64,000 nt of DNA from Atherix ibis. Its lineage: Eukaryota; Arthropoda; Insecta; Diptera; Athericidae. This document shows, one piece after another, positions 1 through 10,349 of the stretch (its first letter is position 1; every line of letters begins with the position of its first letter). The position numbers and the translations under genes are program-made. Below the pieces are notes generated by a model. The model saw only the letters and a list, made by a program, of their open reading frames with translations. It did no database searches and was not told the DNA's origin. The stretch lies in contig OY282606.1 in assembly GCA_958298945.1 (NCBI GenBank), forward strand, positions 47,195,920 to 47,259,919, read 5' to 3'.

Positions 1-762
1 AATGTGACTTTAAGGTATTTTGTAGCCAGTTAGGGAGTTATTTAACGAACTCCATACATTAAATAGTTACTACTTTACTCTACTCTATCATAAAATCAAT
101 TATATTGGATTTTCTACGGAGTTATACCGAGCTATATTTCCATTAAAGAATGGAAGTCATCTACCTATGATTAAATACTTCCTTATGATTTTTATTTAAA
201 ACATTTATAAAAAAAATAGAAAATACAGAGTTGAGTAAAATGTTTGGAAACTAGTATGTCGCCACAAAACACAGTTTTAACGTTACAGAAGTCTATGCGG
301 TCTCATGTATTTGTCAGCTTGTCTTTAATCCTCTGTTTTATTTAAATAGGTATATATATATATTATTATATACGTTAAGGGCAAAGTATATTCATTTAAG
401 AACAGGATTAAACAAAATACTGAACCTCTACTTGCATAAAATTCTATGCATATCTGTAAACTATGGATTATTACCCATATTTTAGTATATTATAAATTAA
501 GTGCTACGAGATATTATGTTACATGTTATTAAAAATTATTTAAACTCTTTCAGAATAATTTACACTTAATTAAAATAATACAAATCAACTTTCTATTGGT
601 TGAACTTGAGGATGTAGAAAACAATTACATTCTAAAATCAATATAGGAACTTTCAAAAAGGATATCTGAAAGTTGAAAATTGTGAAACGTACAATCGTTA
701 TGCCAGTATCTGTTACCATTTTTAGTTTTATTCACGTAAGAAAACATTATTCTACATTCAGT
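1..762. other. AT-rich sequence, no gene seen
   Basis: No open frame of note, no RNA gene and no transposon signature recognised on either strand. A short (TA)n run occurs near 350-370. Confidence 0.6.
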
Positions 763-1050
763 TTACTTGCAGATCATTGAACAGAAGCCATTAATACTAG
801 GTAGTTCATCCCAAGGTGAATATCTTCCATTGTACGCAGCCCGACAGTTTTGTATACGTGGCCAATATGCATTACTCTTAATATTGTGCTTAGGAATTTT
901 ATGAATGGCACAGGACAATGCATGTGTATGAACCCAAGTAGTATGTAATATGGTTACGTGCCTAATTTCATGTGTTTGCGTTCCTTCTACGAAAATTACC
1001 GTCGAAGAAAGCCATTCACAAATAGCATCGTTTAAGTAGTCGAGCCACTA
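763..1050 (-). other. Unrecognised 95-codon open frame in a GC-raised island
   Basis: On the minus strand a frame stays open from just below an in-frame TAG (1048-1050) to a TAA at 763-765. Beyond the TAG the same frame is open again to about 1125, so one stop interrupts some 120 codons. The composition is mixed and protein-like (for example EWLSSTVIFVEGTQTHEIR, then WVHTHALSCAIH, ending SMICK), unlike the low-complexity frames of the surrounding AT-rich DNA. It has no useful ATG, so it would have to be an internal or terminal exon, or a decayed coding fragment. I recognise no domain and no transposon motif. It could equally be a conserved non-coding block that is open by chance. Confidence 0.3.
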
Positions 1051-1698
1051 TAATGCCTCTTGTGGACAAATTATCACGATTAAGACTAATTCCCAGCAAG
1101 CACATTTCTTAATGAAAACTAATGGCTTTCATTTTCCTCAAATTCGATAAATTTCAATGTATGCACACATTATCAATATCAACTACAGAAACAAATATAA
1201 AAAAAATAACTACTCGCAAAATGCACATTTTTGTTTAGCTTTCGATTTGGTAAAAATTTTCGCATTTTATTGATTAATTAAGTTCAAGAATGAAGAGTTG
1301 TAATTATCAATGTTTTATTGCATTGAAAATTGATTCAGAAAACATCACCAAATAATTGTTTTGCATAAAAGGTCTCTAAGACAATCGTCAAAGATAATTT
1401 TGTACCAGCACCGTCAGCATATCTCATGAACCTGGTCGGAGTACGAGGTCTGTTCAAAAAGTATCGCGAATTTTATGTTTTTTCCAAAATTATTTATTTA
1501 TTTATGAATATCTATTTTGTCCCCTTCCAAGTAATCCCCTCCAAATACACATACACTTATGCCAACGTTTTTTTCAATCTTCGAAGTATTTCAAAAAATC
1601 ATTTTTTGTGATCTTGTTCAGCTCCTTCTCCGATGCGGTCTTTATCTCCTCAATCGTAGCGTAGCGTCGTCTTTTCATGGGGCTCTACAGTTTCGGAA

Positions 1699-1815
1699 GT
1701 CTGCGGCTGTGCCGTCCTGGATCCACCGGTTCTCGTCCGATCACCGAAGTTAAGCAGGACTGGGCGTGGTTAGTACTTGGATGGGTGACCGCTTGGGAAC
1801 ACCGCGTGCCGCAGG
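1699..1815 (+). pseudogene. 5S rRNA-derived segment (retroposon head)
   Basis: About 117 nt matching eukaryotic 5S rRNA. The block TCTCGTCCGATCACCGAAG is followed by TTAAGCAG, then GGTTAGTACTTGGATGGG, then GACCGC and GGGAACACCGCGTG. The ends (CTGCGGC and GCCGCAG) can pair as helix I. The internal control region used by Pol III (A box, intermediate element, C box) is retained in recognisable form. It directly follows the left target duplication and is joined to non-5S sequence, so it is the head of the retroposon and not a 5S gene. Confidence 0.9.
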
Positions 1816-1856
1816 TTTAACCGTGTGTGTGTCGACCGACTCACACTCGGTAGGTA

Positions 1857-1873
1857 GCGGGTTCGATTCCCGC
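1857..1873 (+). promoter_or_regulatory. tRNA-like T arm with Pol III B box
   Basis: GCGGG-TTCGATT-CCCGC forms a perfect 5-bp stem with a 7-nt loop, as in a tRNA T arm, and contains GGTTCGATTCC (1860-1870), a close match to the B-box consensus. I cannot make a convincing full tRNA fold from the sequence before it, although CACTCGGTAGGTAG resembles a D-arm/A-box remnant. Together with the 5S segment the element carries two kinds of Pol III internal promoter sequence. That it is transcribed is inference. Confidence 0.65.
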
Positions 1874-3054
1874 TGCCGCCATCTCGGCATGGTGCCGGGG
1901 TGAGAGGCCGACTACAAGCCTTATATGTAGTCCGTAGGGTCCCCCAACGTCACTGGAGGTTACGTCGCTGGCCTGATAAGCCGCAAGCTATAAAAACCAC
2001 CTTATCAAGAAACAGCACAAGAAGAATCAACCGGACCGTACCTCAGGCAAAAAAACTCATCTGGTTTTCATCGAACAGCCCGAATAGGTACCTGGAACGT
2101 GCGGGACTCTCTCCCCAAAAAAAAAAACTTCTGGACTGGCTTCTCTCCCAAAAAAAAAGAAAGAAAAAAAACGCTTACAACCTCGACATCCTGGGAATCT
2201 CCGAGACAAGGTGCAAACATCAAGGGACCCCTCACAACGCAGACGGGTGGAACACTTCATCTACAGCGGCAACGACAGCGGCCACCACTGTGGAGTCGGA
2301 TTGATCCTATCGGCCAACGCAAAAAGAGATCTCTCATGGGCTACAAACCGGTCTCCGACCGCCTTCTGACAGCCAGGCTCCACTCGAAGTTCCGAAAGAT
2401 CACCATTGTGCAGTGCTATGCCCCAACCGAAGTAGATGATGACGCCAACAAAAAAAGAAGCCTTCTACCACCAACTAGAGACGTGTATTCTCTGTGCCGC
2501 TATATGCTCCATAGGAGCGACTGTGTCTCATGACTATGTGTATATGTGTCATAATGTATAATGTAGAAATGAAACCTGTCAAATAAAAAAATAAAAAAAA
2601 AGTTTCGGAAACAAGAAAAAGTCACAGGGGGCCAGATCTGGGGAATACGGTGGCTGCGGCATTATTAGTGTATAGTTTTTGGCCTCTGAGAACATTCTCG
2701 GACCTCTGAGAACATTTTGTACTACCGATAAATGTTGCTTTGGTCCAAGGTAGCTTCACTATATGTCACAGTCAACATTCGGAATGCGTCCGCGCAATTA
2801 ATTTGGTTTTTCACACAAAATTTGATACAGATTCTTTGATCCATTTTTTGGAATGGTCAAAAATCGAAGACGAGCCAAAACACGTGCAAGCAAAGCAGCT
2901 GTCAAAAATTAACTGGACATTCAAAATGGCCAAACTTGTCGGCATAAGTGAGAGACATGAGTACCAATATAACGTCACAAAAAATCGAAAATCGTACGTA
3001 ACCTGCGGAAATTAAAATATCGCGATACCTTTTTAAACAGACCTCATATATTAG

Positions 3055-3600
3055 ATTCATTCAGATAATTGGCCAAGAAGTTATTGGGTCTAGGAGCCCC
3101 AGAGTAAGAGAAGTTGTTTCGGAAAGGAATTATAGAATGGGTGGCATTCGCTTTGCATGTGAGATATAGTATAATGAACACTTCCAGAATGGCATGCTGG
3201 GTGAAGTTTGGTTACCGAAGAGGAAATCATGCCTAAGTGCAATATGACCAACCGGAATTCTATGTCGCCCACAATTTGAAGTGGTTGTTAAGTATACTGG
3301 TTTACCAATGTTTGGCCTAGCATATTTCTCTACGATTTACTAACAATGTTAGATGCCATTTAATCAGTAGATTCATCAAATAGGAATCTGGTCAACTGAA
3401 GAGTTATGAATGGCTTTCAAGGCTGAGAAACTGTCTATAAAAATTGTGCTGTGGCCATATTATAGGAGATTGACTGAAATCTCAACTACCCTTTTAATTG
3501 TCCATAGTTCGCAATTGGCAATACTGTACACTTGAAGCCATTTAGGAACTTTATATATAGCGGAGATATGCGTTAAATACTTTATTTCATATATCATGTT
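3055..3600 (-). mobile_element. Fragment of an I-like LINE (RNase H and C-terminus)
   Basis: Read from 3600 downwards, the minus strand shows an RNase H-like piece (FIDSFSALKAIHN, about 3400-3440). Further down is a C-terminal block (VGHIALRHDFLFGN, about 3190-3250) typical of the region after RNase H in I-like LINEs, where GHT-type and FLFGN-type motifs precede a Cys/His cluster. Frames are broken by stops and shifts. The same block recurs at 3655-3815, 34.4-35.1 and 42.8-43.2 kb, and the RNase H part and 3' tail at 36.2-36.7 kb, always on the minus strand. Confidence 0.6.
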
Positions 3601-3654
3601 GGGAGTGGGTTGGAATAGTTCAATCTATTTCAAATTTGTAAAGTATATTAGTCT

Positions 3655-3815
3655 TTTGGGAAAAATTAAACAGGAGACTCAGTGTCACAGGGTTGGTAGA
3701 CGGAATGAGTATGGTTACCAAAATTGAAAGATATGGGTAAATGCGGTATGACCAATCAGAATTCTGACCAGCTTTTATGCCCAGACTTTCAGTAAGGTGG
3801 TTTGGCGGTTGTTAG
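3655..3815 (-). mobile_element. Second copy of the I-like LINE C-terminal block
   Basis: The minus strand encodes RILIGHTAFTHIF, then a frameshift, then a piece ending in a YQPCDT-like sequence. This is the same block as at 3190-3250, so it is a separate short copy or a local duplication. It is cut on the right by the Bel/Pao fragment, whose recognisable sequence starts near 3825. Confidence 0.55.
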
Positions 3816-3818
3816 CCA

Positions 3819-5303
3819 ATGACTCAATTATTTGATGTCCATAGTTCATTCAAAAAAATGCAACGAATGTTTGCATATGTGCTGAGATTTATTAATAATT
3901 GTCGAAAACCGAAATCACGGAGAATTACCGAATTATTAACAGTGGATGAACTATTTCTCGCCTTAAACAAAATGGTGATTCTGGTTCAAACTGAACGATT
4001 CTCAGATGAAATAAAGCGGCTCAAGAAGTCATCAATCGTATCAAACACCAGCCACTTGAAACTTTTAAAACCAATGTTGGGCTCATATGGAATCATTAGA
4101 GTAGGTGGCAGAATTACAAATTCCAATGTTGCATATGATCATCGTCATCCCATAATTTTGCCACAAGACCATAAATTCACCGAAGTGCTAATACGATCCA
4201 ATCATATCGAAAATGGACATGCAGGCCGGCAATTGCTGTTGTCAATTATTAGACAAAGATTTTGGCCTTTGAGGGCAAATGCAATAATCAAGAAAGTAGT
4301 CAACGGTTGCATAATATGTTTCAGAGCTAAACCATCATCCATCGTACAACCCATGGGTCATTTACCATCGAGTCGAGTGAATCAACAATTTCTGTTCGCA
4401 ATAAGTGGCGTCGACTATGCAGGGCCTGTTAATATTAAAATTGGCAACACTAGATCGAAGAAATATACAAAGGCATATATCTGTGTATTCATTTGTTTCG
4501 TTACAAAAGCGATTCATTTAGAGCTCGTAACGGACATGACCACAGATACATTCATCGCTGCTCTGCAAAGATTTCTTGGACGACGTGGAAATTGTTTGCG
4601 ATTATACTCGGATAATGGAACAAATTTCGTGGGCGCAAACATCGAAATGAATCATCTTCGACAACTGTTCAAGTCGGAACTTTGCACTAAAAGCATAAAC
4701 GACTTTTGCATTGACAAATCGATTGAGTGGCATTTCATACCACCCCGTTCGCCACATTTTGGTGGGCTTTGGGAGGCGGGCGTAAAGTGTGTGAAGTTCC
4801 ACTTAAAACGTATGACAGAAAACGCACATCTTACTTATGAGGAATTATATACACTGTTGGTGCAAATCGAAGCGTTGTTGAATTCTCGTCCAATCACACA
4901 ATTATCAGATGATCCAAAGGATTACGCAGCATTGACGCCAGCGCATTTTTTGGTTGGAAGAGAATTGACTAGCATTATAGAACCGGATCTCTGTTCTATC
5001 AAACAAAACCAATTGGGTCGTTGGCAGAGAATTCAATGTTTAAAACAACACTTTTGGAATCGTTGGCATAACGAGTATTTAAGTGAACTTCAACAGCGAA
5101 ATAAATGGAATGGCAAACCTAGGGAAATAAAAATTGGTCAATTGGTGCTGCTCAAGGAAGAAAATATTCCTTCGATGAAATGGCTTTTAGGTCGCATTGA
5201 AGCTATTCATCCTGGAGCTGATAACGTGGTGAGAGTGGTAACCGTTCGGAAATCATCAAACACAAAAAAACGAGCAGTGGCTAAGATTTGTAATTGCCAA
5301 TAG
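3819..5303 (+). CDS. Bel/Pao retrotransposon integrase (5'-truncated polyprotein)
   Basis: This 494-residue open frame is the C-terminal part of a Bel/Pao Pol polyprotein. It shows the N-terminal zinc-binding pattern (H129, H134; C164, C167), then the integrase core with D199 in SGVDYAGP, D265 in YSDNGTNF and E319 in GLWEAGVK. A Bel/Pao-type C-terminal domain follows (LGRWQRIQ, FWNRW at about 400-415, and IKIGQLVLLKEEN). The three acidic catalytic residues are all present and there is no internal stop. Gag, protease, reverse transcriptase and RNase H are absent. The start codon is in or beside flanking LINE sequence, so this Met is not the native start. The 3' LTR follows 40 bp downstream. 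Confidence 0.9.
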   Translation: MTQLFDVHSSFKKMQRMFAYVLRFINNCRKPKSRRITELLTVDELFLALNKMVILVQTERFSDEIKRLKKSSIVSNTSHLKLLKPMLGSYGIIRVGGRITNSNVAYDHRHPIILPQDHKFTEVLIRSNHIENGHAGRQLLLSIIRQRFWPLRANAIIKKVVNGCIICFRAKPSSIVQPMGHLPSSRVNQQFLFAISGVDYAGPVNIKIGNTRSKKYTKAYICVFICFVTKAIHLELVTDMTTDTFIAALQRFLGRRGNCLRLYSDNGTNFVGANIEMNHLRQLFKSELCTKSINDFCIDKSIEWHFIPPRSPHFGGLWEAGVKCVKFHLKRMTENAHLTYEELYTLLVQIEALLNSRPITQLSDDPKDYAALTPAHFLVGRELTSIIEPDLCSIKQNQLGRWQRIQCLKQHFWNRWHNEYLSELQQRNKWNGKPREIKIGQLVLLKEENIPSMKWLLGRIEAIHPGADNVVRVVTVRKSSNTKKRAVAKICNCQ

Positions 5304-5343
5304 ATAATTTTGAAGTTTCTGAGACACTTCAAGGCCGGGAGAA

Positions 5344-5633
5344 TGTTCGAGATAAACCCTAGTTTATTGCTGAATTTCGTTGCATACACTTAGGCGCAAA
5401 AATTTTTATACTTTGTGGAATTGATTTGAATTATAATTTCTTATATATTTTTGTGGAACTGTCAGGGAGAAGAATTTTGATACTTTGACAATTAATAGTC
5501 AGTCGTCGTTCAAACTCAAACTAGAAAGGTTCTTACAAAACCTTATTACTGTAATATTATTTCTAATAAAGAAAACCACATAAATTTGATTTGATATTTA
5601 GTATTTATTCTGGTCCTTCAGTATTCGCTAACA
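5344..5633 (+). repeat. Bel/Pao 3' long terminal repeat
   Basis: It begins TGTTCGAGATAAACC directly after a purine-rich tract (GGCCGGGAGAA, about 5333-5343) that can serve as the plus-strand primer, and ends ...TTCGCTAACA. TGTTCGAG...AACA is the usual Bel/Pao LTR end pattern. An AATAAA lies at 5565-5570. No 5' LTR is present in the window, so neither LTR identity nor the target duplication can be checked. Confidence 0.75.
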
Positions 5634-8606
5634 CTATATGTGGAATAACTTCAAGAACTTATGGGTCCCGAGTTTCTTCTGTAAGATGATCAGCACATTC
5701 TTTGTTGAAAATGCAGTACATTCCTTGTTGAAAACGCCCAACATCCCCCATACTTCCCATGACCAAACGCCACACCACACGCTTATTGTTAAGTAGATTT
5801 TGAAGAATCATGCTAAGTATAGGGGCATTCAATATACTGCGGATTGCTTTATGTGCAGCATATCTGATGCTTAAAATAGTACTGTTGGGTTAATGAAAAA
5901 GTTCCCCTACTGTTTTGATTGCTCACATTTCCCAGAATATAGAGCTGCCTTGTAGAGCTCGCCGTACTTTTCAATAAATAGCTTTCTTCAAAAGGACGCT
6001 CAACTCGTATCCTAACCATGGTTTTTATTTTGGATGTGGTACGGCAGTTCAGAAGCTTAAGAACATTCTGGAAGGATCTTTTTTAGATTACAGATCATTT
6101 GGAATATAAAGAATAAATTCCTTTAAGATTATTCGATAATGATGATGATTTTGATAAAATTTTAGGGGGGATCATTTAAGAAGGAGGGTTGTTTTAAATA
6201 AGTTTTCTTATATATAAATACGAGTATATGTAAATAGAAGGATTTTTGATCGATTTCAATTAAAACGTAAAGGTTATGCTAATAAATTTAACAATGGTTC
6301 CTATTCCAAGTGCAGGCGAGTAGTTTGGATATCAAGATAAGGTTTCCAAACGATAGTGGATATCTTCCTAAATCATAGATCAATAGCGAAATGGAGAATG
6401 AGTGTGGTGAAAATAATTTGATTTAAAATATTGTGCAGGGGATAATTTGGGTAGCAGGGAATATCATAGATTTGTTTTTAGCGGGATTTATTAAGATAGT
6501 ATAAGGTGGTAGGCTTTCGACTATTTTCAATAATGATAGAATTTACCGGAAAAATCCGCGTGTGCCCTTAATTAAACGCTGATTCGACTTGACAAATAAA
6601 GTGAAGAAATAGAGGAATGTCCTATCTAATTAGTTATTTTTCATTAGTTGCTCTGTTTACGAAACCAGCAAATAATTGACCATAGTCTGATTGATGAAGG
6701 AATTATGAATAACACGCAGTTGAGATTATGTTTTAATAACAGAAGCAAAATAGTATCTGAATTATGTATAAATAAAAATTATATTTATATAACTAATTAC
6801 ATATTTTTTCATAATTATTTTTGATTCAAAACTATCTACTTATACAATAATTTTTCTAAACATAAAATTTATTCTATAGCCAATAAGATTTTCCAATGAA
6901 AATTTTCAAATTAGGTTGACAAAAATGTGTTATACTTTTCTAAATCGTCACAAATATTTTATTAAATTTATAATAATTAACTCAATTAGGATTGTAAATT
7001 GTATGGTTAAGTATATTAATTTAAAGAACAACTTCAATTAAAATAATACTGGTTTAATATAAAAAAATAAATGATAAAAATCACATTTTGTCGCAACTTT
7101 ATCAAAAAAAAAAAAAGAATTTGTAAAAAATATATCTCGGATTTAATAAAAATATTCCTCGAAAATATACATCAATAAAATAATCTGATAAAAATTATTC
7201 AAAACCATTGCCAACATAATTTCAAGCATATCCATATGTACACGAGTAATATTAAAGTGCAGAAAATCCTTTTTAACTGCTCTCGAAATATTTATTTTAT
7301 CCAACCATAAATAAGTAGACATTAAATTAAGCATTATTCATTCTATAATACAATATAATATCTGTGTAGTGTATTAGAAAATATACAGCACATTTGCCTA
7401 TTTTGTCAAGTCGATTTGAAATGATCCCTTATTCAAATCTTGTGCGGATAGTATACGTCTTCATAAATAAGTATGTGTACTAAAGTATTTCAAAATCTCC
7501 AAGATCCTTCTTAAGCTATTTATGCAGAAAATTGAGTGTATTTAAACGTTTTATGATTTTCTTTCCTTTTTACAAGTGAGAGTATCCTTTGTCACATTTA
7601 AATTTTCAGTTGAATATCGAATAATACACTTAAGTTATATATTAATAAATAAATAAGTTGTCGGTGTCGAAAGTATGTTTAATAATTTCTAAGAGAAAAA
7701 TATGCCAACATTTTATCAATGCATTAGAATTTTCATTTTCCAGAAGTGATTCCTTCTTATATGACATGTTATTCAAATATTCTATTTAATATTTAAGATC
7801 TCTTGGACAAGCCATTCTATTCAATTCCATTCACAGTTATGATATTATATACAAAAGTTTATCTTAAATTATTAAAGTGACTCTTGACAATTGAAACTTC
7901 TGGTTATCTTTAGAAGATTTTCATATTATATATAGAAAACCCTTTATCAAGTGTATGAGTAGATCTAGTTTACCAAAATTTATTGAATTTATTATTGAAC
8001 AAGTTTGCGTTGTGTATATTTGAGTAGCTACATATATTCGAAACTATTTTCTTAAGGATATTTGCCACTCAGCAAAGAAATAAATTCACCCTCATTTTTT
8101 TCATTTGATTAGTTTTATCCTTTCGGAGTTTTATCTTTTATATTCTATCGAAACATAAAAGTTTTATTATCAAAAGATTGATTTTAAGAGATATTTTTTA
8201 TTTATGGAAATTTATTTGGTTTAATTTTTTATTCTATAAACAAAATTATTTTCAAGAATTTTATTTTGTTAATATTTATAAAACTTGACCAATTTCGAAA
8301 ATATTTGCATTTCGAAGAATAAATAAATTATTTGAAATTCATTGAATATCATCCAGTATAATATTAATAGTTTGAAAAGGTCTTTCATCATCTATGCTGA
8401 AAATTTTTATTTAAATTTAATTAATTGACTTTCAACTTGAAATATTTTTTCTTATTAAATTTGCATTTTTTTAAGAATATTTTTTTGTGAAAATCAAATT
8501 GTTGAAGTTATTTTATCTACCTTAAAAAATAATTTCAAAATAGATTCATCAGTACGACTCTTCTTCATGCTGCTTATTTATTATTTCAGAAAATTTTCAG
8601 GACATA
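5634..8606. other. AT-rich stretch; possible decayed LINE remnant at its left end
   Basis: About 5640-6060 is less AT-rich. Its minus strand gives broken frames (ECADHLTEET; IRSILNAPILSMI) faintly like an RNase H domain, perhaps another old LINE piece. A short direct repeat around TTGTTGAAAA lies near 5700-5735. From about 6070 to 8606 I see no gene or mobile-element signature. Confidence 0.35.
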
Positions 8607-9832
8607 CTAGGTATATAAGCTTAAATCCGCTGATTCTTTTTCAAAAAAACACATTATAGAAAGCAAAAACAAATTTATTCAAAGTACTTGTTCTCGCTAG
8701 CTACACATTTTTCCCATCTCTCATGCAATTTGTTGATACCAAGCCAAAAAAATTCCTTCTATTTCGAGGTAAACCACTCATCAAACCATTTTCGGACGTC
8801 TTCGTAAGAATCGAAGTGCTGCTCAGCGAGCGTGTGGCCCATCGACGAAAACAGGTGGTAGTCGGAAGGGGTCAGGTCTGGTGAATAAGTGGGGTAGGGT
8901 ATCACCTCACAGTTGAGTGTCTACAAGTAGTTTCGGACCATTTTTAACGTGTGCGATAGTGCGTTGTCGTGGAGGAAAATCAGCTTGTCATGTCTTTGTT
9001 TTTTTCACGCAAAGCACGGTGCAATTTGATTAGTAGTTGGTGGTAGCGGTGGGCATTGACAGTTTCACCAGGTTTCAACATCTCATAGTATCCCACCTTG
9101 CTGATCCCACCAAACGCACAACATCGTCTTCCGTCCGAAGCGATTTGGTCTTGGGGAAGATGTTGATGGTTGTCCGGGATCAACCCACGATTTCTTGCGT
9201 TTAGGATTCTCGAAATATATCCATTTTTCATCGCCTGTCACAATCCGATGCGGAAACGACTCTCTTTTTTGTCTGGCGAGCAAGATATCGCATGTGTTTT
9301 GGCGTCGCTCCATCTGCCTATCGTTCAATTTATGCGGCACCCATTTTCCAATTTTTCAATCTTCTCCATGGCACACAAATACATAGAAATGACTAGTTGA
9401 GTAACACTCAATTGCTCCGCGAGCATTTTTTGCGATTGGACATCCTCTTCGTCCAAAAGAGCCTGCAATTGATGTTCCTCAACCTTTCTAGGCCGATTTT
9501 CACGCTTCTTCAAAAATTTCCGTCTTTGAACTGACAAAATCAATCTGGGCATGTTGTTTCCGATAAAGCACTGTCGCCATAGGCCTCCATAAGTATTCGG
9601 TATGGCTCCATAAGTATTCGATAAGCTTTCCGCATATGCTCTTTTTCTAGCACAAAACTAGACATGATTACCAAAGGAAAAATGTATGTTGTTGCACGAA
9701 ATTGCTGACAATGTGCACTGATTAATGTTGACAGATGTCAAACTCATAAAAAAAGTGTGGCGTGTCTTTGGTAGCTTAATACGCTCATTCACGCCATCTA
9801 TGACCAAACAGCGGATTTAAGCTTATACACCT
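8607..9832 (-). mobile_element. Mauritiana-type mariner, full length but broken
   Basis: The ends are inverted repeats (left CTAGGTATATAAGCTTAAAT; right complement AGGTGTATAAGC...), with TA at 8605-8606 and 9833-9834. They resemble the Mos1-type start CCAGGTGTA. The minus strand encodes the transposase from about 9660 downwards (start MSSFVLEKEH). The three catalytic Asp residues sit in TGDEKWIYFENP (about 9225), FLHDNA (about 8975) and YSPDLTPSDYH (about 8880). Frameshifts near 9510, 9335, 9090 and 9000 break the gene into pieces. A short in-frame duplication (RILME...RILME) lies near 9590-9620. A shorter copy of the same element is at 19446-20422. Confidence 0.9.
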
Positions 9833-10349
9833 TACGTTCTTAAAACGCTGATGAGTGTTTTTGGCATAGGAAGTAAATGTCAGTTAGCGTACAAGAAGAT
9901 TATTATTAGAATAGAGGTGAACATTCTATTTTTTATAACAGGAAACACATGGTTTATAAAGAGAGGGGATATTTATATGAATGCTTTACGGCTGATTGTA
10001 CATTTTGAAATACATTTTTACGGTTTTATAGAATGGAAGTATAGCCATATAATCAGTAAAGATATTGTAAAGGCTGGGAACAAAATTGCTTCGTTGAGGA
10101 GCACCGGCGTAAATCCGAGATGTGTCGGAATATTGGATATTATTCATAACTTCGAACTGATGTTGTAATAGAAAGGATTTTTTGATATGCTACTAGATAG
10201 GAGTCTACTAGGAATGTTAAGTATATACCAGCTTTTCATCCCAATGATGGCATAAAAAGGAAAAATATAGCTAACATTTGGCAAAAGTAGATATCCGACA
10301 GTGGATATGCTGTGTCTGGCAAATGTGATATTAAAAATTATAATCATAT
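9833..10349. other. Intergenic; contains an unrecognised 105-codon frame
   Basis: An ATG-initiated plus-strand frame runs 9851-10168. Its end (SHIISKDIVKAGNKIASL, then VNPRCVGILD) has a weak look of the LINE region between reverse transcriptase and the C-terminus, but I see no diagnostic motif. It may be an old LINE remnant or a chance frame. Confidence 0.25.

Larger units (their letters stand above)
1699..2600 (+). mobile_element. Chimeric retroposon: 5S head, tRNA-like arm, RTE-type 5' end, A-rich tail
   Basis: Bounded by a perfect 10-bp target duplication AGTTTCGGAA (1689-1698 and 2601-2610) and ending in (TAAAA)-type A-rich sequence, so it inserted by target-primed reverse transcription. 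In order it holds a 5S rRNA-like segment (1699-1815), a tRNA-like T arm with a B box (1857-1873), a short untranslated part, the start of an apurinic-endonuclease frame (LDILGISETR..., VSDRL, IVQCYAPTEV), and an abrupt change at about 2490 to a short 3' tail. The endonuclease start is of the RTE type (often annotated 'craniofacial development protein 2-like'). In this copy the frame is broken by A-run expansions (about 2115-2172) and a 12-bp insertion near 2375. No reverse transcriptase is present, so it depends on another element for movement. Confidence 0.85.
1444..3046 (-). mobile_element. Internally deleted mariner with a nested retroposon
   Basis: The ends are inverted repeats of about 27 bp (left begins CGAGGTCTGTTCAAAAAG; the right end is its near-perfect complement) and both are flanked by TA, the mariner target duplication. 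On the minus strand the right half (about 2720-2900) encodes a decayed mariner N-terminus (IKFC-like start, helix-turn-helix region with YRW/YKMF). The frame then jumps to PYSPDLAPCDFF (about 2630-2670), the block holding the third catalytic Asp. The C-terminal part lies beyond the insertion, at about 1470-1680. The middle of the transposase, with the first two Asp residues, is missing. A short sequence containing CCTCTGAGAACATT is duplicated at 2684-2720. Without the retroposon at 1699-2600 the element is about 690 bp. It is inactive. Confidence 0.85.

Noticed and set aside
1857..1873. A genuine tRNA gene
   Set aside because: Only the T arm is convincing; no acceptor, D or anticodon arm can be paired, and the context is a retroposon.
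1900..2533. Overlapping frames on both strands within the chimeric retroposon
   Set aside because: They are out-of-frame readings of the 5S/T-arm/endonuclease segments; the real frame is shown by the intact second copy at 35728-36156.
2740..3015. 91-codon plus-strand frame
   Set aside because: Antisense to the mariner N-terminal region on the minus strand.
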